64,000 bases of DNA from Nocardiopsis coralli (GCF_014892575.1 NZ_JADBGI010000026.1:1-64000); one strand, 5' to 3'. Positions 7,779 through 16,314 are shown, counted from the stretch's first letter. A program made the numbers and translations. Notes: generated from the sequence alone by a model not told the origin.

Positions 7779-8279
7779 TCAGAACGTGAACCTGGTGGCG
7801 CCGGCGGCGGTCTCCGAGGCGGGAAAGGTGTACACGACCGACGGGTGCACGGCGAAGACCCGGTAGGGCGGCGGCCCGGCGGTGGGTGCGCCCTCGGGTC
7901 CGGTGAACTCGCCGGAACCGGGGACCGGGGCCCACCCGTAGCGTTCGGCGTAGGCGGTCGCGACGCTGGTCAGGGCGTCGTGGTCGACGATCCGTTCAGC
8001 GGTGCCTTCGACGACGGCGTCGTGGTTGTGCGTGGTGAAACCCAGGGCGACGCGGGGGTCGGCGGTCAGCAGGCGGTGCTTGGCGCTCTGGGGCGAGCAG
8101 GCGAAACAGAGGTTTCCGTCGGACCACACGGCCAGGATCGGCCGGGTGTGGGGCCGGCCGTCGGGGTGGGTGGCGGTGAGCCAGTAGGTGGGGGTGGCGG
8201 CGGTGAACTCGGTCAGGGCCTCCACCCAGTTCCATGCGGGTTGATCGGTGAGCGCGTATGTGGTCGGAACGGACGTCAT
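7779..8279 (-). CDS. Pyridoxamine 5'-phosphate oxidase-like flavin/F420-binding protein
   Basis: This encodes 166 residues from the ATG at 8279, which has GAGGTG just upstream; a GTG two codons earlier is also possible. The split beta-barrel signature is visible as PTYWLTATHPDGRPHTRPIL (about residues 30-49), followed by LCFACSPQSAKHRLLTADPR and VVEGTAERI. These proteins bind FMN or coenzyme F420 and either reduce small molecules or bind flavin. Actinobacteria carry many uncharacterised members, so the substrate is unknown. It lies between the small membrane protein gene and an MFS exporter on the same strand. Confidence 0.8.
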   Translation of the reverse strand: MTSVPTTYALTDQPAWNWVEALTEFTAATPTYWLTATHPDGRPHTRPILAVWSDGNLCFACSPQSAKHRLLTADPRVALGFTTHNHDAVVEGTAERIVDHDALTSVATAYAERYGWAPVPGSGEFTGPEGAPTAGPPPYRVFAVHPSVVYTFPASETAAGATRFTF

Positions 8280-8327
8280 GGTCACCTCGCAGTCGTGTGG
8301 CCCGACCCCTGGGGCCGGGCCACGAAC

Positions 8328-9785
8328 CTAACCGCGGGTGCCGACGGTTTCGGGCCCCGCCACGCTCGCTGCGCCGTCCTCGACGCCGCCGCCGACGCCG
8401 TCGGTGTCCGGCCCGGAGACGGTGTCTTCGATGTGCGGGACGCTGTCGGTGAGCACGACGCTCTCGGCGGCGGCCACGTCCTCGGCGGCGGCCACGTCCT
8501 CGGCGTCGGGCACGGTCTCCTCGGCCGGCGCCGGCTCCTGGGCGGCCGGGCGCATGGTGCGCCGTGCCGAGAGCGCGAAGACGGCGAACGCGCCGATCGC
8601 GGTCAGGAGCATGACGGTGTTCATGGAGGCCAGGGTGACCGGTCCGGTCATGCCGGCGGTGGCGGCCAGCGTCGATCCCAGGCCGAACTGGAGCGTGCCC
8701 AGAAGGGCCGACCCGCTTCCGGCCACACGCGGTGCCTGTCCGCTCAGAGCCAGGGCGGTGGCGTTGGGCGCGACCAGCCCGGTGAAGACCATCATCACGA
8801 ACAGCGCGGTGGTCACCGACACGAGCGTGGCGGCGCCGGTGGCGGCCAGTGCGACCAGGGCCAGCACCGAGACCAGGGATCCGCTCAGGCCGAGCAGGAG
8901 GCGGCGGTGCACCTCCATGCGGGGCACGAGGGCGGCGTTGACCTGGTTGCCCAGGATCATGCCGAGCGTGGTGACGGCGAAGACCAGGCTGAACTGCTGT
9001 GCCGTGGCTCCCAGCTGGGACTGCGCGACGAAGGAGAACGTCGAGATGTAGGTGAAGCTCATCGCGAAGTTGAGCGCCAGCACCAGCGTGGGGCCGATGA
9101 AGCGCACGTCCTTGAGCAGGCCGGCGAACAGGGTGGCCTGGTCGCGGGCGGAGACCTTCTCGCGCTGGTCGGCGGGCAGGCTCTCGGGCAGCACGGTCCA
9201 CACCAGCGCGAAGGAGGCGGCCCCGGCCAGTCCCAGGGCGATGAACAGCAGCGGCCAGGGGCCGAGCAGCAGCAGCTGCCCGCCCAGGACCGGGCCGAGC
9301 ATGGGTGCCAGGCCCGAGAGCAGGACCAGGCGGGAGAAGAAGGTGGCCGCGGCATCGCCGTCGAAGACGTCGCGGACCACGGCGCGTGAGATGACCAGGC
9401 CCGCGGCGGCCGAGAGGCCCTGCAGGAACCGGAAGACGGTGAAGGTCTCCACGCTGGTGGCCATGGCGATGCCGAAGGTGGACACGGTGAAGACGGCCAG
9501 GCCGGCCAGGAGGGGCCCGCGGCGTCCCCAGCGGTCGCTGAGCGGGCCGATGACGAGCTGTCCGAGGGCCATGCCGATCATGACGGTGGTCAGGGTGAAC
9601 TTGACGCGGGCCTCGGTGGTGGCCAGGTCGTCGGCGATCTGGGGCAGGGCCGGAAGGTAGAGGTCGGTGGCGAGCGGTCCCAGCGCGGACAGCACGCCCA
9701 GGACGAGGACGAGCAGCACCGCGCCGCGCTGCGGGGCGGTGGTGGTCCGGGCACGGCGGCGCGGACGTACGGAGGTCAGGGTCAC
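8328..9785 (-). CDS. MFS multidrug efflux transporter, Bcr/CflA (DHA1) type
   Basis: This encodes 485 residues with twelve predicted membrane helices. The DHA1 motif A-like loop is GPLSDRWGRRGPLLAG (after helix 2), and LPALPQIADDLATTEARVKF in the first periplasmic loop is typical of Bcr/CflA exporters. These pump chloramphenicol, bicyclomycin or other drugs out using the proton gradient. The ~75-residue C-terminal tail is unusual: acidic and repetitive (AEDVAAAEDVAAAES), encoded by a tandem 18-bp DNA repeat. I start at the GTG at 9785 because GGGAG lies 6 bases upstream; an ATG 8 codons earlier has no ribosome-binding site. Confidence 0.85.
   Translation of the reverse strand: MTLTSVRPRRRARTTTAPQRGAVLLVLVLGVLSALGPLATDLYLPALPQIADDLATTEARVKFTLTTVMIGMALGQLVIGPLSDRWGRRGPLLAGLAVFTVSTFGIAMATSVETFTVFRFLQGLSAAAGLVISRAVVRDVFDGDAAATFFSRLVLLSGLAPMLGPVLGGQLLLLGPWPLLFIALGLAGAASFALVWTVLPESLPADQREKVSARDQATLFAGLLKDVRFIGPTLVLALNFAMSFTYISTFSFVAQSQLGATAQQFSLVFAVTTLGMILGNQVNAALVPRMEVHRRLLLGLSGSLVSVLALVALAATGAATLVSVTTALFVMMVFTGLVAPNATALALSGQAPRVAGSGSALLGTLQFGLGSTLAATAGMTGPVTLASMNTVMLLTAIGAFAVFALSARRTMRPAAQEPAPAEETVPDAEDVAAAEDVAAAESVVLTDSVPHIEDTVSGPDTDGVGGGVEDGAASVAGPETVGTRG
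8464..8499. repeat. Tandem 18-bp repeat in the MFS C-terminal tail
   Basis: Two exact 18-base copies (tcggcggcggccacgtcc) followed by a partial third encode the EDVAA repeats of the exporter's cytoplasmic tail. Copy number may vary between strains through slippage. Confidence 0.7.
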
Positions 9786-10011
9786 CAGGATCTCCCGTGC
9801 GTCGGGCATGCGGTCTGGGGTGGGGCGCCGTGAGCCGCCTTCGGGCGGGGCGCTCGGGGGTCGCCACTGTGGGCAACTTCCGCGTCCAACGCACGGTCAT
9901 GGGGTGGCAATCCCCGGATCGCGGCCTGGTCACGGTGATCCGAGTTACGTCCGTGGAAGCCCTGTGCACGGGGGGCTGTCGGGATGTGAACCGAGTCATG
10001 GGGCCGGCATG

Positions 10012-10056
10012 AAAAAGGGGACCGGCTGCAGGGGTGTGTCCCTGCTGCCGGTCCCT
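10012..10056 (-). terminator. Rho-independent terminator of the OYE gene
   Basis: Read on the minus strand, a near-perfect GC-rich stem (GGGACCGGC-AGCAGGG pairing with CCCTGCAGCCGGTCCC) is followed directly by TTTTT. It starts 13 bases after the stop of the oxidoreductase gene. This is the clearest intrinsic terminator in the window. Confidence 0.85.
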
Positions 10057-10068
10057 CGGTGTTGAGGC

Positions 10069-11169
10069 TCAGCGCTGGACGGCGTAGCCGTACTGCTGGG
10101 GCCAGGAAGGCTGCTCGTCGAGTTCGGCGCGGGCGCGCTGGGCGAAGTAGGGCTCGCGCAGGAGCTGGCGGCCGAGCATGGCGGCGTCGGCCTGTCCGGT
10201 GGAGACGATGCGTTCGGCCTGTTCGGGCTCGACGATGACGCCGACGGCGGAGGTGGCGATGCCGGACCCCTGTCGGGCCTGGGCGGCGAGGGGGACCTGG
10301 TAGTCGGGGCCGGCGGGGATCTGTGCGTCGGGGACCATGCCGCCGCTGGAGACGTCGAGGAGGTCGACGCCGGCTGCGTGGAGTTCCTTGGCCAGGCGCA
10401 CGGTGTCGTCGCCGGTCCAGCCGGTGCGGGGGTCGTCGTGGTTCTCGGTGAGCCAGTCGGTGGCGGAGGTGCGGAAGAAGACGGGCAGGTCGTCGGGCCA
10501 GACGGCGCGGACGGCTTCGGCGACCTCGAGGGCGAAGCGCATGCGGTTCTCGAGGGTGCCGCCGTAGTGGTCGGTGCGGTGGTTGGCGACGGGGGAGAGG
10601 AAGGAGTTGATCAGGTAGCCGTGGGCGCCGTGGACCTCGACGACCTGGAAGCCGGCGTCGCGGGCGCGTTCTGCGGCGGTGGCGAAGTCGGTGACGAGTC
10701 GGCTGATCTCGTCGGTGGTGAGTTCGTGGGGGCGGTGGAGGCCTTCGAAGGTGTCGTCGCTGGGTGCGACGGGGGCCCAGCCGCCCTCGTCGTGGGCCAG
10801 GGCGCGGCCGCCGTTCCAGGGGCGGTCGGTGGCGGCCTTGCGTCCGGCGTGGGCGAGTTGGATGGCGGGGACGGAGCCGTGGTCGCGGATGGCGCGGGTG
10901 ATGCGGGTGAAGGCTTCCTGCTGGCGGCTGTTCCACAGGCCCAGGTCCCAGGGGCTGATGCGGCCGTCGGGGCGTACGGCGGTGGCTTCGGCCATGACGA
11001 GGCCGGTGCCGCCGGCGGCGCGGGAGGCGAGGTGGGTGAGGTGGAAGTCGGTGGGTGCGCCGGTGTCGGGGCCTTCCGCGGCGGCGGAGTACATGCACAT
11101 GGGTGCCATCCACACGCGGTTGGGGATGGTGAGGGAGCGCAGGGTCAGTGGGGTGAACAGGGTGCTCAC
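10069..11169 (-). CDS. NADH:flavin oxidoreductase, Old Yellow Enzyme class III (YqjM-like)
   Basis: This encodes 366 residues, the usual length for YqjM-type ene-reductases, which use FMN and NAD(P)H to reduce activated C=C bonds of enals, enones and similar electrophiles. The N-terminal MAPMCMY places the regulatory Cys at residue 25 and an active-site Tyr at 27, as in YqjM. LAHAGRK and the substrate-binding His pair in EVHGAHGYLINSF are present. The GTG at 11169 is preceded by GGAGG (ggaggccaccccgtg). It diverges from an ArsR-type regulator, with several CTCGTAC half-sites between. Role: probably electrophile or quinone detoxification under that regulator's control (inference). Confidence 0.92.
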   Translation of the reverse strand: MSTLFTPLTLRSLTIPNRVWMAPMCMYSAAAEGPDTGAPTDFHLTHLASRAAGGTGLVMAEATAVRPDGRISPWDLGLWNSRQQEAFTRITRAIRDHGSVPAIQLAHAGRKAATDRPWNGGRALAHDEGGWAPVAPSDDTFEGLHRPHELTTDEISRLVTDFATAAERARDAGFQVVEVHGAHGYLINSFLSPVANHRTDHYGGTLENRMRFALEVAEAVRAVWPDDLPVFFRTSATDWLTENHDDPRTGWTGDDTVRLAKELHAAGVDLLDVSSGGMVPDAQIPAGPDYQVPLAAQARQGSGIATSAVGVIVEPEQAERIVSTGQADAAMLGRQLLREPYFAQRARAELDEQPSWPQQYGYAVQR

Positions 11170-11218
11170 GGGGTGGCCTCCGGTCGGGCGTGGACGGGTG
11201 GGGCGGGTCGGCCGCACG

Positions 11219-11275
11219 ACTCGTACGATAGCTTTCGTAGTACGAGGATTGTCAAACCATGCTGGTCCTCGTACT
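11219..11275. promoter_or_regulatory. Operator cluster between OYE and ArsR genes
   Basis: AGTACGAGGA (11239-11248) and TCCTCGTACT (11266-11275) form a perfect 10-bp inverted repeat with a 17-bp spacer. A further half-site ACTCGTAC lies at 11219-11226. Three copies of the same CTCGTAC element in a 142-bp divergent promoter region are best explained as binding sites for the adjacent ArsR protein. Confidence 0.65.
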
Positions 11276-11310
11276 TTGAGGGCAGCACACACCGACGAAG
11301 GATCCAGACC

Positions 11311-11652
11311 ATGCCCCACACCGGCCGCACTTCCCCCGGGCGGCAGCTCGAGCACCCCCAGGCCGCGCAGATCCGCCTGGAGTCGGTGCTGAGCGCGTTG
11401 GCCGACCCCGTCCGGCTGCGGATCGTCTCCGATCTGGCGCAGGGCCACGAGGACATGGCCTGCATCTCCTTCGAGCTCCCGGTGAGCAAGTCGACCTCGA
11501 CCCACCACTTCCGTGTGCTGCGTGAGGCGGGGGTGATCCGCCAGTACTACGAGGGCACCTCGCGGATGAGCCGGCTGCGTTCGCAGGAGCTGGAGGAGTG
11601 TTTCCCGGGGCTGCTGGAGGCGGTGCTGCGCGCCCAGGGCGTGCAGGTCTGA
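11311..11652 (+). CDS. ArsR-type winged-helix regulator with a single Cys at the metal-box position
   Basis: This encodes 113 residues. The ArsR fold is seen in LESVLSALADPVRLRIVSDL (helices 1-2) and VSKSTSTHHFRVLREAGVI (recognition helix). In metal sensors the ELCVCDL box supplies two Cys; here the aligned text is DMACISFEL with only one, and no other Cys is present. It therefore probably senses something other than arsenite or cadmium, perhaps an electrophile or oxidant that modifies this Cys, which would suit the divergent ene-reductase. AAGGA lies 8 bases before the ATG. Regulator class is sure; signal is inference. Confidence 0.88.
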   Translation: MPHTGRTSPGRQLEHPQAAQIRLESVLSALADPVRLRIVSDLAQGHEDMACISFELPVSKSTSTHHFRVLREAGVIRQYYEGTSRMSRLRSQELEECFPGLLEAVLRAQGVQV

Positions 11653-11662
11653 GCGGTTCGGC

Positions 11663-12715
11663 TCAGGGCCCGCCCTCGAGGGGGCGGTTCTCGTCGATCC
11701 AGTCGTCGATGGTGGCGAACCAGTCGTAGAGCCAGCGGCGCCGCGCCTGGTCGGTGGTGGGCACGTCCTCGGCGCGCACGTGCCAGCCGTGCATGACGAT
11801 CTGCTTGTCCATGGGGAGCTCGCGCCAGATGTCGGCGACGGTGACCATGCGGTCCAGCCCGGTGTGGCCGACGAAGACCACGTCGGCGTCGGGCGCGGCG
11901 TCCAGAGCGGCGAAGAGACCGCCGGTGCGCGGGGCCATGACGTTGCGCATGGCGCTGGCGCGGTCGGCCAGGGCGGAGGCGCCGTCCTCGCGGAGGCGGT
12001 CGATGCGGCGCAGGCGCCGGTCGGGGGTGAAGTTGCCGCCCTCGGGGAAGATGACGAACGCGTCGTCGCCGTCCAGGCCGCGGGCGAGTTGGCCGACCTG
12101 GTCGGCGAGGCGGTCGTTGCGCGCGGGCCCGGTGGGTGGTGCGGGGGCGATGAACCGGCTGGGCAGCCGGTTGAGCATCACGTCGATGGCCGGGTCCCAC
12201 TGCAGGGTGTCCTTGAGCACGATGCGGGTCTCGCGGTGGGCGCGGTTGATGAGGGTGTGCACGAGGATGAAGGAGTCGCCGGGGCCGGCGTGGCGGCAGG
12301 CGACGATGAGGGGCCGCTCGGGCGGGTTGGGGTCGCGCAGGAACCCGGCGCTGGAGCCGTCGCCGACGGTGCGGATGCGCAGGCGCAGTACCCAGCGGGC
12401 CTGGTTGAACAGCACGTGCAGGAACGCGCCGGTCAGGGCGTAGTGGGCGCGTTGGAACCGGGGTGAGCGGATGCGCCAGCCGAACCCGGAGGCGAGCCAG
12501 AGCCCCAGCATCGCCAGCAGCGCGGCCGCGTCCCAGAGGATGTAGAAGATCATCATCCACAGCACGCGGGGCAGGCGCAGGCGTCCGGGCACCATCGACA
12601 TCGCCGCCAGGGTGATGAGCAGCCACAGCGGCAGGATGCTGAGCAGGACGAAGCCGAGCAGGACCACGGCCGGGGCCAGGACCAGGCGCCGCAGGGGCAA
12701 CGGGGGCAGGGGCAT
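11663..12715 (-). CDS. Membrane-anchored PlsC-like acyltransferase
   Basis: This encodes 350 residues. Two or three N-terminal membrane segments (about 1-85) precede a lysophospholipid acyltransferase domain. The HX4D catalytic motif reads CRHAGPGDSF (about residue 145), and the FPEG motif reads FVIFPEGGNFTP (about 221). A C-terminal region with HGWHVRAEDVP follows. It should transfer an acyl group from acyl-CoA or acyl-ACP to a lysolipid at the cytoplasmic membrane. The ATG overlaps the stop of the upstream patatin gene by one base (TGATG), so the two are translationally coupled, which suggests lipid deacylation and reacylation as a joint function. Confidence 0.85.
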   Translation of the reverse strand: MPLPPLPLRRLVLAPAVVLLGFVLLSILPLWLLITLAAMSMVPGRLRLPRVLWMMIFYILWDAAALLAMLGLWLASGFGWRIRSPRFQRAHYALTGAFLHVLFNQARWVLRLRIRTVGDGSSAGFLRDPNPPERPLIVACRHAGPGDSFILVHTLINRAHRETRIVLKDTLQWDPAIDVMLNRLPSRFIAPAPPTGPARNDRLADQVGQLARGLDGDDAFVIFPEGGNFTPDRRLRRIDRLREDGASALADRASAMRNVMAPRTGGLFAALDAAPDADVVFVGHTGLDRMVTVADIWRELPMDKQIVMHGWHVRAEDVPTTDQARRRWLYDWFATIDDWIDENRPLEGGP

Positions 12716-13551
12716 CAGCGGCCCTCCAGGTAGGCGCGTGTGGCGCGGTGGGCGCGGTCGATGCGGGTGGGTGTGGTGCCCATGCGCTTGTAGGAACCCA
12801 GGTTCTGGTCGCCGTCCAGGGCTCCGCCGGTGGGCAGGACGTGCAGGTCCACGTGGTCGGGCAGCTCGGCCAGGTCGCGGGCCCAGCGGTGGCGGCGGGC
12901 GATCTCGAAGGCCACGCGTGCGGTCTCGACGGGGGTGGTGGGTGCGGTGAGGGGTTCGTCGACGCGTCCCACGTGCAGGACGTAGACGGTGCGGGCGCCG
13001 GCGTCCAGGGCGGCCTGCAGGGGGATGGAGTTGACGATGCCGCCGTCGAGGTAGTGCTCATCGCCCACGCGGGTGGGTGGCAGGAGTCCGGGCACGGAGG
13101 CCGAGGCCAGGACGGCGGGCAGGAGCGGTCCGGTGGTGAACCAGTGTTCGGCGGCGCTCTCGATGCTCGCGGCGACCACGCGCAGCGGTGTGGGTAGGTC
13201 CTCGAAGCGGGTGTCGGTGCCCAGGAGGTCCTGGAGGAGCCGTTGCAGGGGGCGGGGGGAGTTGAGGTGGGTGCGGGTGGTGATGAGGCGGTGCAGTTGG
13301 CGGCCCACGGAGTCGCCGTAGACGGCGCGGGCCTGGGGTGAGTTCCAGGCGCGGTGGAGCAGCCCCGCGGCCTCGGGCCCGGGGTGGGCGGCGACGATGG
13401 CGCCGTTGATGGCGCCGATGGAGGAGCCCACGACCAGGTCGGGGCGTACGCCGTGTTCCAGCAGGGCCTGGAGCATGCCGACCTGGACGGCGCCGCGGAT
13501 CCCTCCGCCGCCCAGGACGAAGGCGACCGGGTGTGGGTGGTGGCTGCTCAT
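12715..13551 (-). CDS. Patatin-like phospholipase
   Basis: This encodes 278 residues of the RssA/patatin family. The oxyanion-hole motif GGGGIRG (about residue 14), the nucleophile elbow GSSIG (about 42-46) and the DGG motif of the Ser-Asp dyad (YLDGGIV, about 168) are all in place. A Ser-Asp lipid acyl hydrolase acting on phospholipid or acylglycerol is expected. It is co-transcribed with the acyltransferase at 11663-12715. The C-terminal ~50 residues contain HVDLHVLPTGG, as in other cytoplasmic bacterial patatins. No signal peptide is seen. Confidence 0.88.
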   Translation of the reverse strand: MSSHHPHPVAFVLGGGGIRGAVQVGMLQALLEHGVRPDLVVGSSIGAINGAIVAAHPGPEAAGLLHRAWNSPQARAVYGDSVGRQLHRLITTRTHLNSPRPLQRLLQDLLGTDTRFEDLPTPLRVVAASIESAAEHWFTTGPLLPAVLASASVPGLLPPTRVGDEHYLDGGIVNSIPLQAALDAGARTVYVLHVGRVDEPLTAPTTPVETARVAFEIARRHRWARDLAELPDHVDLHVLPTGGALDGDQNLGSYKRMGTTPTRIDRAHRATRAYLEGR

Positions 13552-13587
13552 CGGTTCAGTGTAGGAATCCTCGGGTGCGCTGCAGGT

Positions 13588-13618
13588 CGGGGCCGCACCG
13601 GCGTGCGGTGCGGCCCCG
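13588..13618 (-). terminator. Hairpin terminator after the BCCT gene
   Basis: CGGGGCCGCACCG (13588-13600) pairs perfectly with CGGTGCGGCCCCG (13606-13618) around a 5-base loop, 19 bases past the transporter stop on the minus strand. No T-run follows. Confidence 0.65.
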
Positions 13619-13636
13619 TTCTGCGGATGGTGCGGG

Positions 13637-15265
13637 TCAGCGCTGGTCGGCGCCGGCCGCGGCGGGCTCCAGGTCGGCCTGGTCGCCGGCCTCGTCGCCT
13701 GCCTGGGTGGTGGGCTCGGTCCGGGGTGCGGGGACCACGCCCTGTTCCACGGCCATCTCGCGCACCAGGCGGGGTGCGCCCCACAGGGTGGGCAGCAGGA
13801 TCAGGCCCACGGGCACGGCGCTGACGACGATGAAGGACTGCAGGGCCTCTACGCCTCCGTCGCCGATGAGCAGCAGCACGGCGGCGGCCACGCCCATGCC
13901 CAGGCACCAGAAGGCGCGCACCCAGGGGGTGGGTTCACCCGAGTGCATGCTCGAGGTGGAGATGGAGTAGGACATCGCGTCCATGGTCGAGGCGAAGAAG
14001 ATCAGCGTCACGATCGTCATGACCACGGCCAGGATGCCGCTCAGGGGCAGGGCCTGGATGATGGCCAGGGCGCTGGCGGGCAGGCCGTCCTGGGCGTAGG
14101 GCTCGGAGACGGTGCCCGGGTTCTGGATCTCCAACCACAGGCCGGTCCCGCCCAAGGCGGTGAACCAGACGCCGGTGACCAGGGCGGGCAGGACGGTCGC
14201 GCCGATGTAGATCTGGCGGACGGTGCGGCCGCGGGAGATACGGGCGATGAAGATGGCCATGAGCGGGCCGTAGCCGATGAACCAGCCGGCGAAGAACACG
14301 GTCCAGTAGCCGAGCCATTCGGCGTCGCCGCGGAAGAGCATCATCGGCAGGATCTCGCGGGCGTGCACGGCACCGGCCTGCAGGAACAGGTCGGTGACGA
14401 AGGGGATCGAGGCCAGGCCGACGATACCCACGACCATCGCGATGGCGCCGTAGACGTTGAAGCGGCTGAGCAGCTGGATGCCCCGGGTCAGACCGGTCAG
14501 GACCGAGACGGTGGCGATCATGGCCAGGCCGATGACGACCACGGCCTGGGTGGCGTAGCCGTCGGGCAGTCCGAAGGCCTGGCCTGCGATGTAGGAGACC
14601 TGCAGGCCCAGGAACCCGATGGGGCCGACGGTGCCGGCGACCACGGCGAGGATGCAGGAGATGTCGGCGACGGTGCCCAACCAGTGGTGCCGGACACGCT
14701 CACCGAGCAGGGGCCACAGAAGGGTGCGCGGACGCAGGGGCAGGCCCTTCTCCACGCCGCGCATCATGACCAGGGTGGCCAGGGAGCCGCCGATGGCCCA
14801 GGCGCCGAAGCCCCAGTGGGTGAAGGACTGGGCCATGGCCACGGCAGCGCCGTCCATGCCCCCGGCCTGGTCGGCGTACTGCGGCGGCGGGTCGACGTAG
14901 TGGGCGATGGGTTCGGAGGCGGCCCAGAAGATGCCGCCGGCGGCCAGCAGCGTGGTCAGGATCATCGCGACCCAGCGGAACCAGCTGAAGGCGGGGGCGA
15001 CGTCGCCGCCCATGCGCACACGGCCGTAGCGGGAGAACGCGAGCACGGTCATGATCGCGAGGGTGGCCACGAGCAGGATCTGCCAGTAGGCGCCGAACCA
15101 GGTGCCCGACCAGGCGAAGGCGGTGTCGATGGCGGAGCTGACCCGGCCGGGTGCGGCCAGGGCCAGGGCCACGAAAGCCACGAGTGCTGTCGCGGTCACG
15201 GCGATGACCCAGGGATCGGGCCGGCCTCCGCTGGAGGACACACGTGTTCGCAGGCTGGAGAACAT
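13637..15265 (-). CDS. BCCT family betaine/carnitine/choline-type transporter
   Basis: This encodes 542 residues with twelve membrane helices. The family signature is clear in GYGPLMAIFIARISRGRTVR (about residues 325-345). GGIFWAASEPIAHYVDPPP (about residues 95-115) contains the WxxxEP-type text of BCCT proteins. These import quaternary ammonium osmolytes or carbon sources with sodium or protons. The C-terminal tail of about 50 residues is acidic and Glu/Asp/Ala-rich, similar to osmosensing tails of BetP-like members but not basic. The ATG at 15265 is preceded only by a weak purine-rich site (GAGAAGAG). The divergent TetR gene at 15625 probably controls it. Confidence 0.9.
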   Translation of the reverse strand: MFSSLRTRVSSSGGRPDPWVIAVTATALVAFVALALAAPGRVSSAIDTAFAWSGTWFGAYWQILLVATLAIMTVLAFSRYGRVRMGGDVAPAFSWFRWVAMILTTLLAAGGIFWAASEPIAHYVDPPPQYADQAGGMDGAAVAMAQSFTHWGFGAWAIGGSLATLVMMRGVEKGLPLRPRTLLWPLLGERVRHHWLGTVADISCILAVVAGTVGPIGFLGLQVSYIAGQAFGLPDGYATQAVVVIGLAMIATVSVLTGLTRGIQLLSRFNVYGAIAMVVGIVGLASIPFVTDLFLQAGAVHAREILPMMLFRGDAEWLGYWTVFFAGWFIGYGPLMAIFIARISRGRTVRQIYIGATVLPALVTGVWFTALGGTGLWLEIQNPGTVSEPYAQDGLPASALAIIQALPLSGILAVVMTIVTLIFFASTMDAMSYSISTSSMHSGEPTPWVRAFWCLGMGVAAAVLLLIGDGGVEALQSFIVVSAVPVGLILLPTLWGAPRLVREMAVEQGVVPAPRTEPTTQAGDEAGDQADLEPAAAGADQR

Positions 15266-15597
15266 GGAAAAGGTGACTCTTCTCGGTCGGGAAAGGAGCA
15301 CGGCTGCTGGGCGCGGGTGTACGCGCTCGTGGTGCTCGGATGAAGGACGGCGCCCGCCGCACGTGGTGTGCGGGGCATGTTGGAAGGCTGGGCCCGGATC
15401 CTGCGCGTTGGGCGCGGCTGGCTCTCTCAGTTCGGGGCTCGGCCTGCGCGGGCGGAGCCTGTGGGGCTCGGCTGCCGGGCAGGCCCTCGGGCGGGCCGTG
15501 GTGCTCATCGTGTGCCGCGTCGGGCACGGGCATCGAGTTTACGTGCGATCGGTGGTGTGAGGGCTGGTCAGCGGAGTGGGACGTGCCACCCTTCGAT
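15266..15597. other. Leader/intergenic region between BCCT and TetR genes
   Basis: This is 332 bases with no credible ORF. If the BCCT transcript starts near the palindrome at 15598-15615, its leader would be about 330 nt long. I looked for known riboswitch cores on the minus strand and recognised none. CCGAGCCCC occurs twice but forms no obvious conserved structure. Confidence 0.4.
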
Positions 15598-15618
15598 GTA
15601 TCACAGCTGTGATACGTT
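15598..15618. promoter_or_regulatory. Perfect 18-bp palindromic operator overlapping the TetR promoter
   Basis: GTATCACAGCTGTGATAC (15598-15615) is a perfect palindrome. Its right end overlaps a -10-like TACGTT (15613-15618), which ends 6 bases before the GTG start at 15625. The TetR transcript is therefore likely leaderless and autorepressed, and the same site can control the divergent BCCT gene. Confidence 0.7.
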
Positions 15619-15624
15619 TTGGGG

Positions 15625-16212
15625 GTGCCTGTTTCCGTGGATCCCGTGCAGCGCCGCCGCGCCATCGTGGCGGCGGTCTTCCGTCTCGTCGAGGCCGGTG
15701 GGGTGGGTGCGGTCTCGTTGCGTGAGGTGGCGCGCGAGGCCGGTCTCAACATCGGTTCGGTGCGTCACTACTTCTCCAGTCACCGCGCGTTGATGAGCGC
15801 GGCCGCCCAGGAGGTGGGCGAGCGCATGGCCGCCCGGTTGGAGGGCCACACCCCCGGCGAGGGGGACCCGGTCGAGCGGGTGGCGTTCGTGGCCGAGGAG
15901 CTGTTGCCGTTGGACGCCGAGCGCACCACCGAGCTGACCGTGCTGTCCGAGTTCGTCTCCGCGGCCCGTACCGAGGAGCTCTACCGCCCCATGGCCCGCA
16001 CGATGGCCGCGGACATGCGCACCGTGCTGCGCGAGGCGTTGGCCGGGGCCGGGGCCGAACGCCCGCACGAGGCGGCCGAGGACCTGGCAGCGCTGGTGGC
16101 CGGGTTGGGCCACGACGCGGTGCTGCCGCACGGGTCGCCGGGCCCGGACGGGATCCGGGCCTCGGTGCGCCGTTTCCTGCGCGGCGTGCTGCCCGGCGGG
16201 TCACCGGACTGA
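15625..16212 (+). CDS. TetR family regulator, BetI-like
   Basis: This encodes 195 residues. The N-terminal helix-turn-helix (about 8-52) reads VGAVSLREVAREAGLNIGSV then RHYFSSHRALMSAA, a standard TetR DNA-binding domain. The C-terminal ~130 residues are the ligand-binding helical domain. BetI-type TetR proteins control choline/betaine uptake, and this gene diverges from a BCCT transporter across a perfect palindrome, so a BetI-like role is a reasonable inference. The GTG at 15625 is chosen because the -10 box lies 6 bases upstream. Regulator class is sure; ligand is not. Confidence 0.87.
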   Translation: MPVSVDPVQRRRAIVAAVFRLVEAGGVGAVSLREVAREAGLNIGSVRHYFSSHRALMSAAAQEVGERMAARLEGHTPGEGDPVERVAFVAEELLPLDAERTTELTVLSEFVSAARTEELYRPMARTMAADMRTVLREALAGAGAERPHEAAEDLAALVAGLGHDAVLPHGSPGPDGIRASVRRFLRGVLPGGSPD

Positions 16213-16314
16213 CGCCGCCCCCGGGCCGGCTCGTCCGGCTCGGGGTGTTGAACCCTCCCGTTCGCCCGTGGTGCGCGCCGCGGGCGCCAGACCCTTGCCC
16301 GGAACGAGGTTCCC

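Noticed and set aside
15266..15597. Riboswitch in the BCCT transporter leader
   Set aside because: The length invites one, and a ctgaga string occurs, but the other conserved parts of a TPP, glycine or SAM riboswitch are missing.
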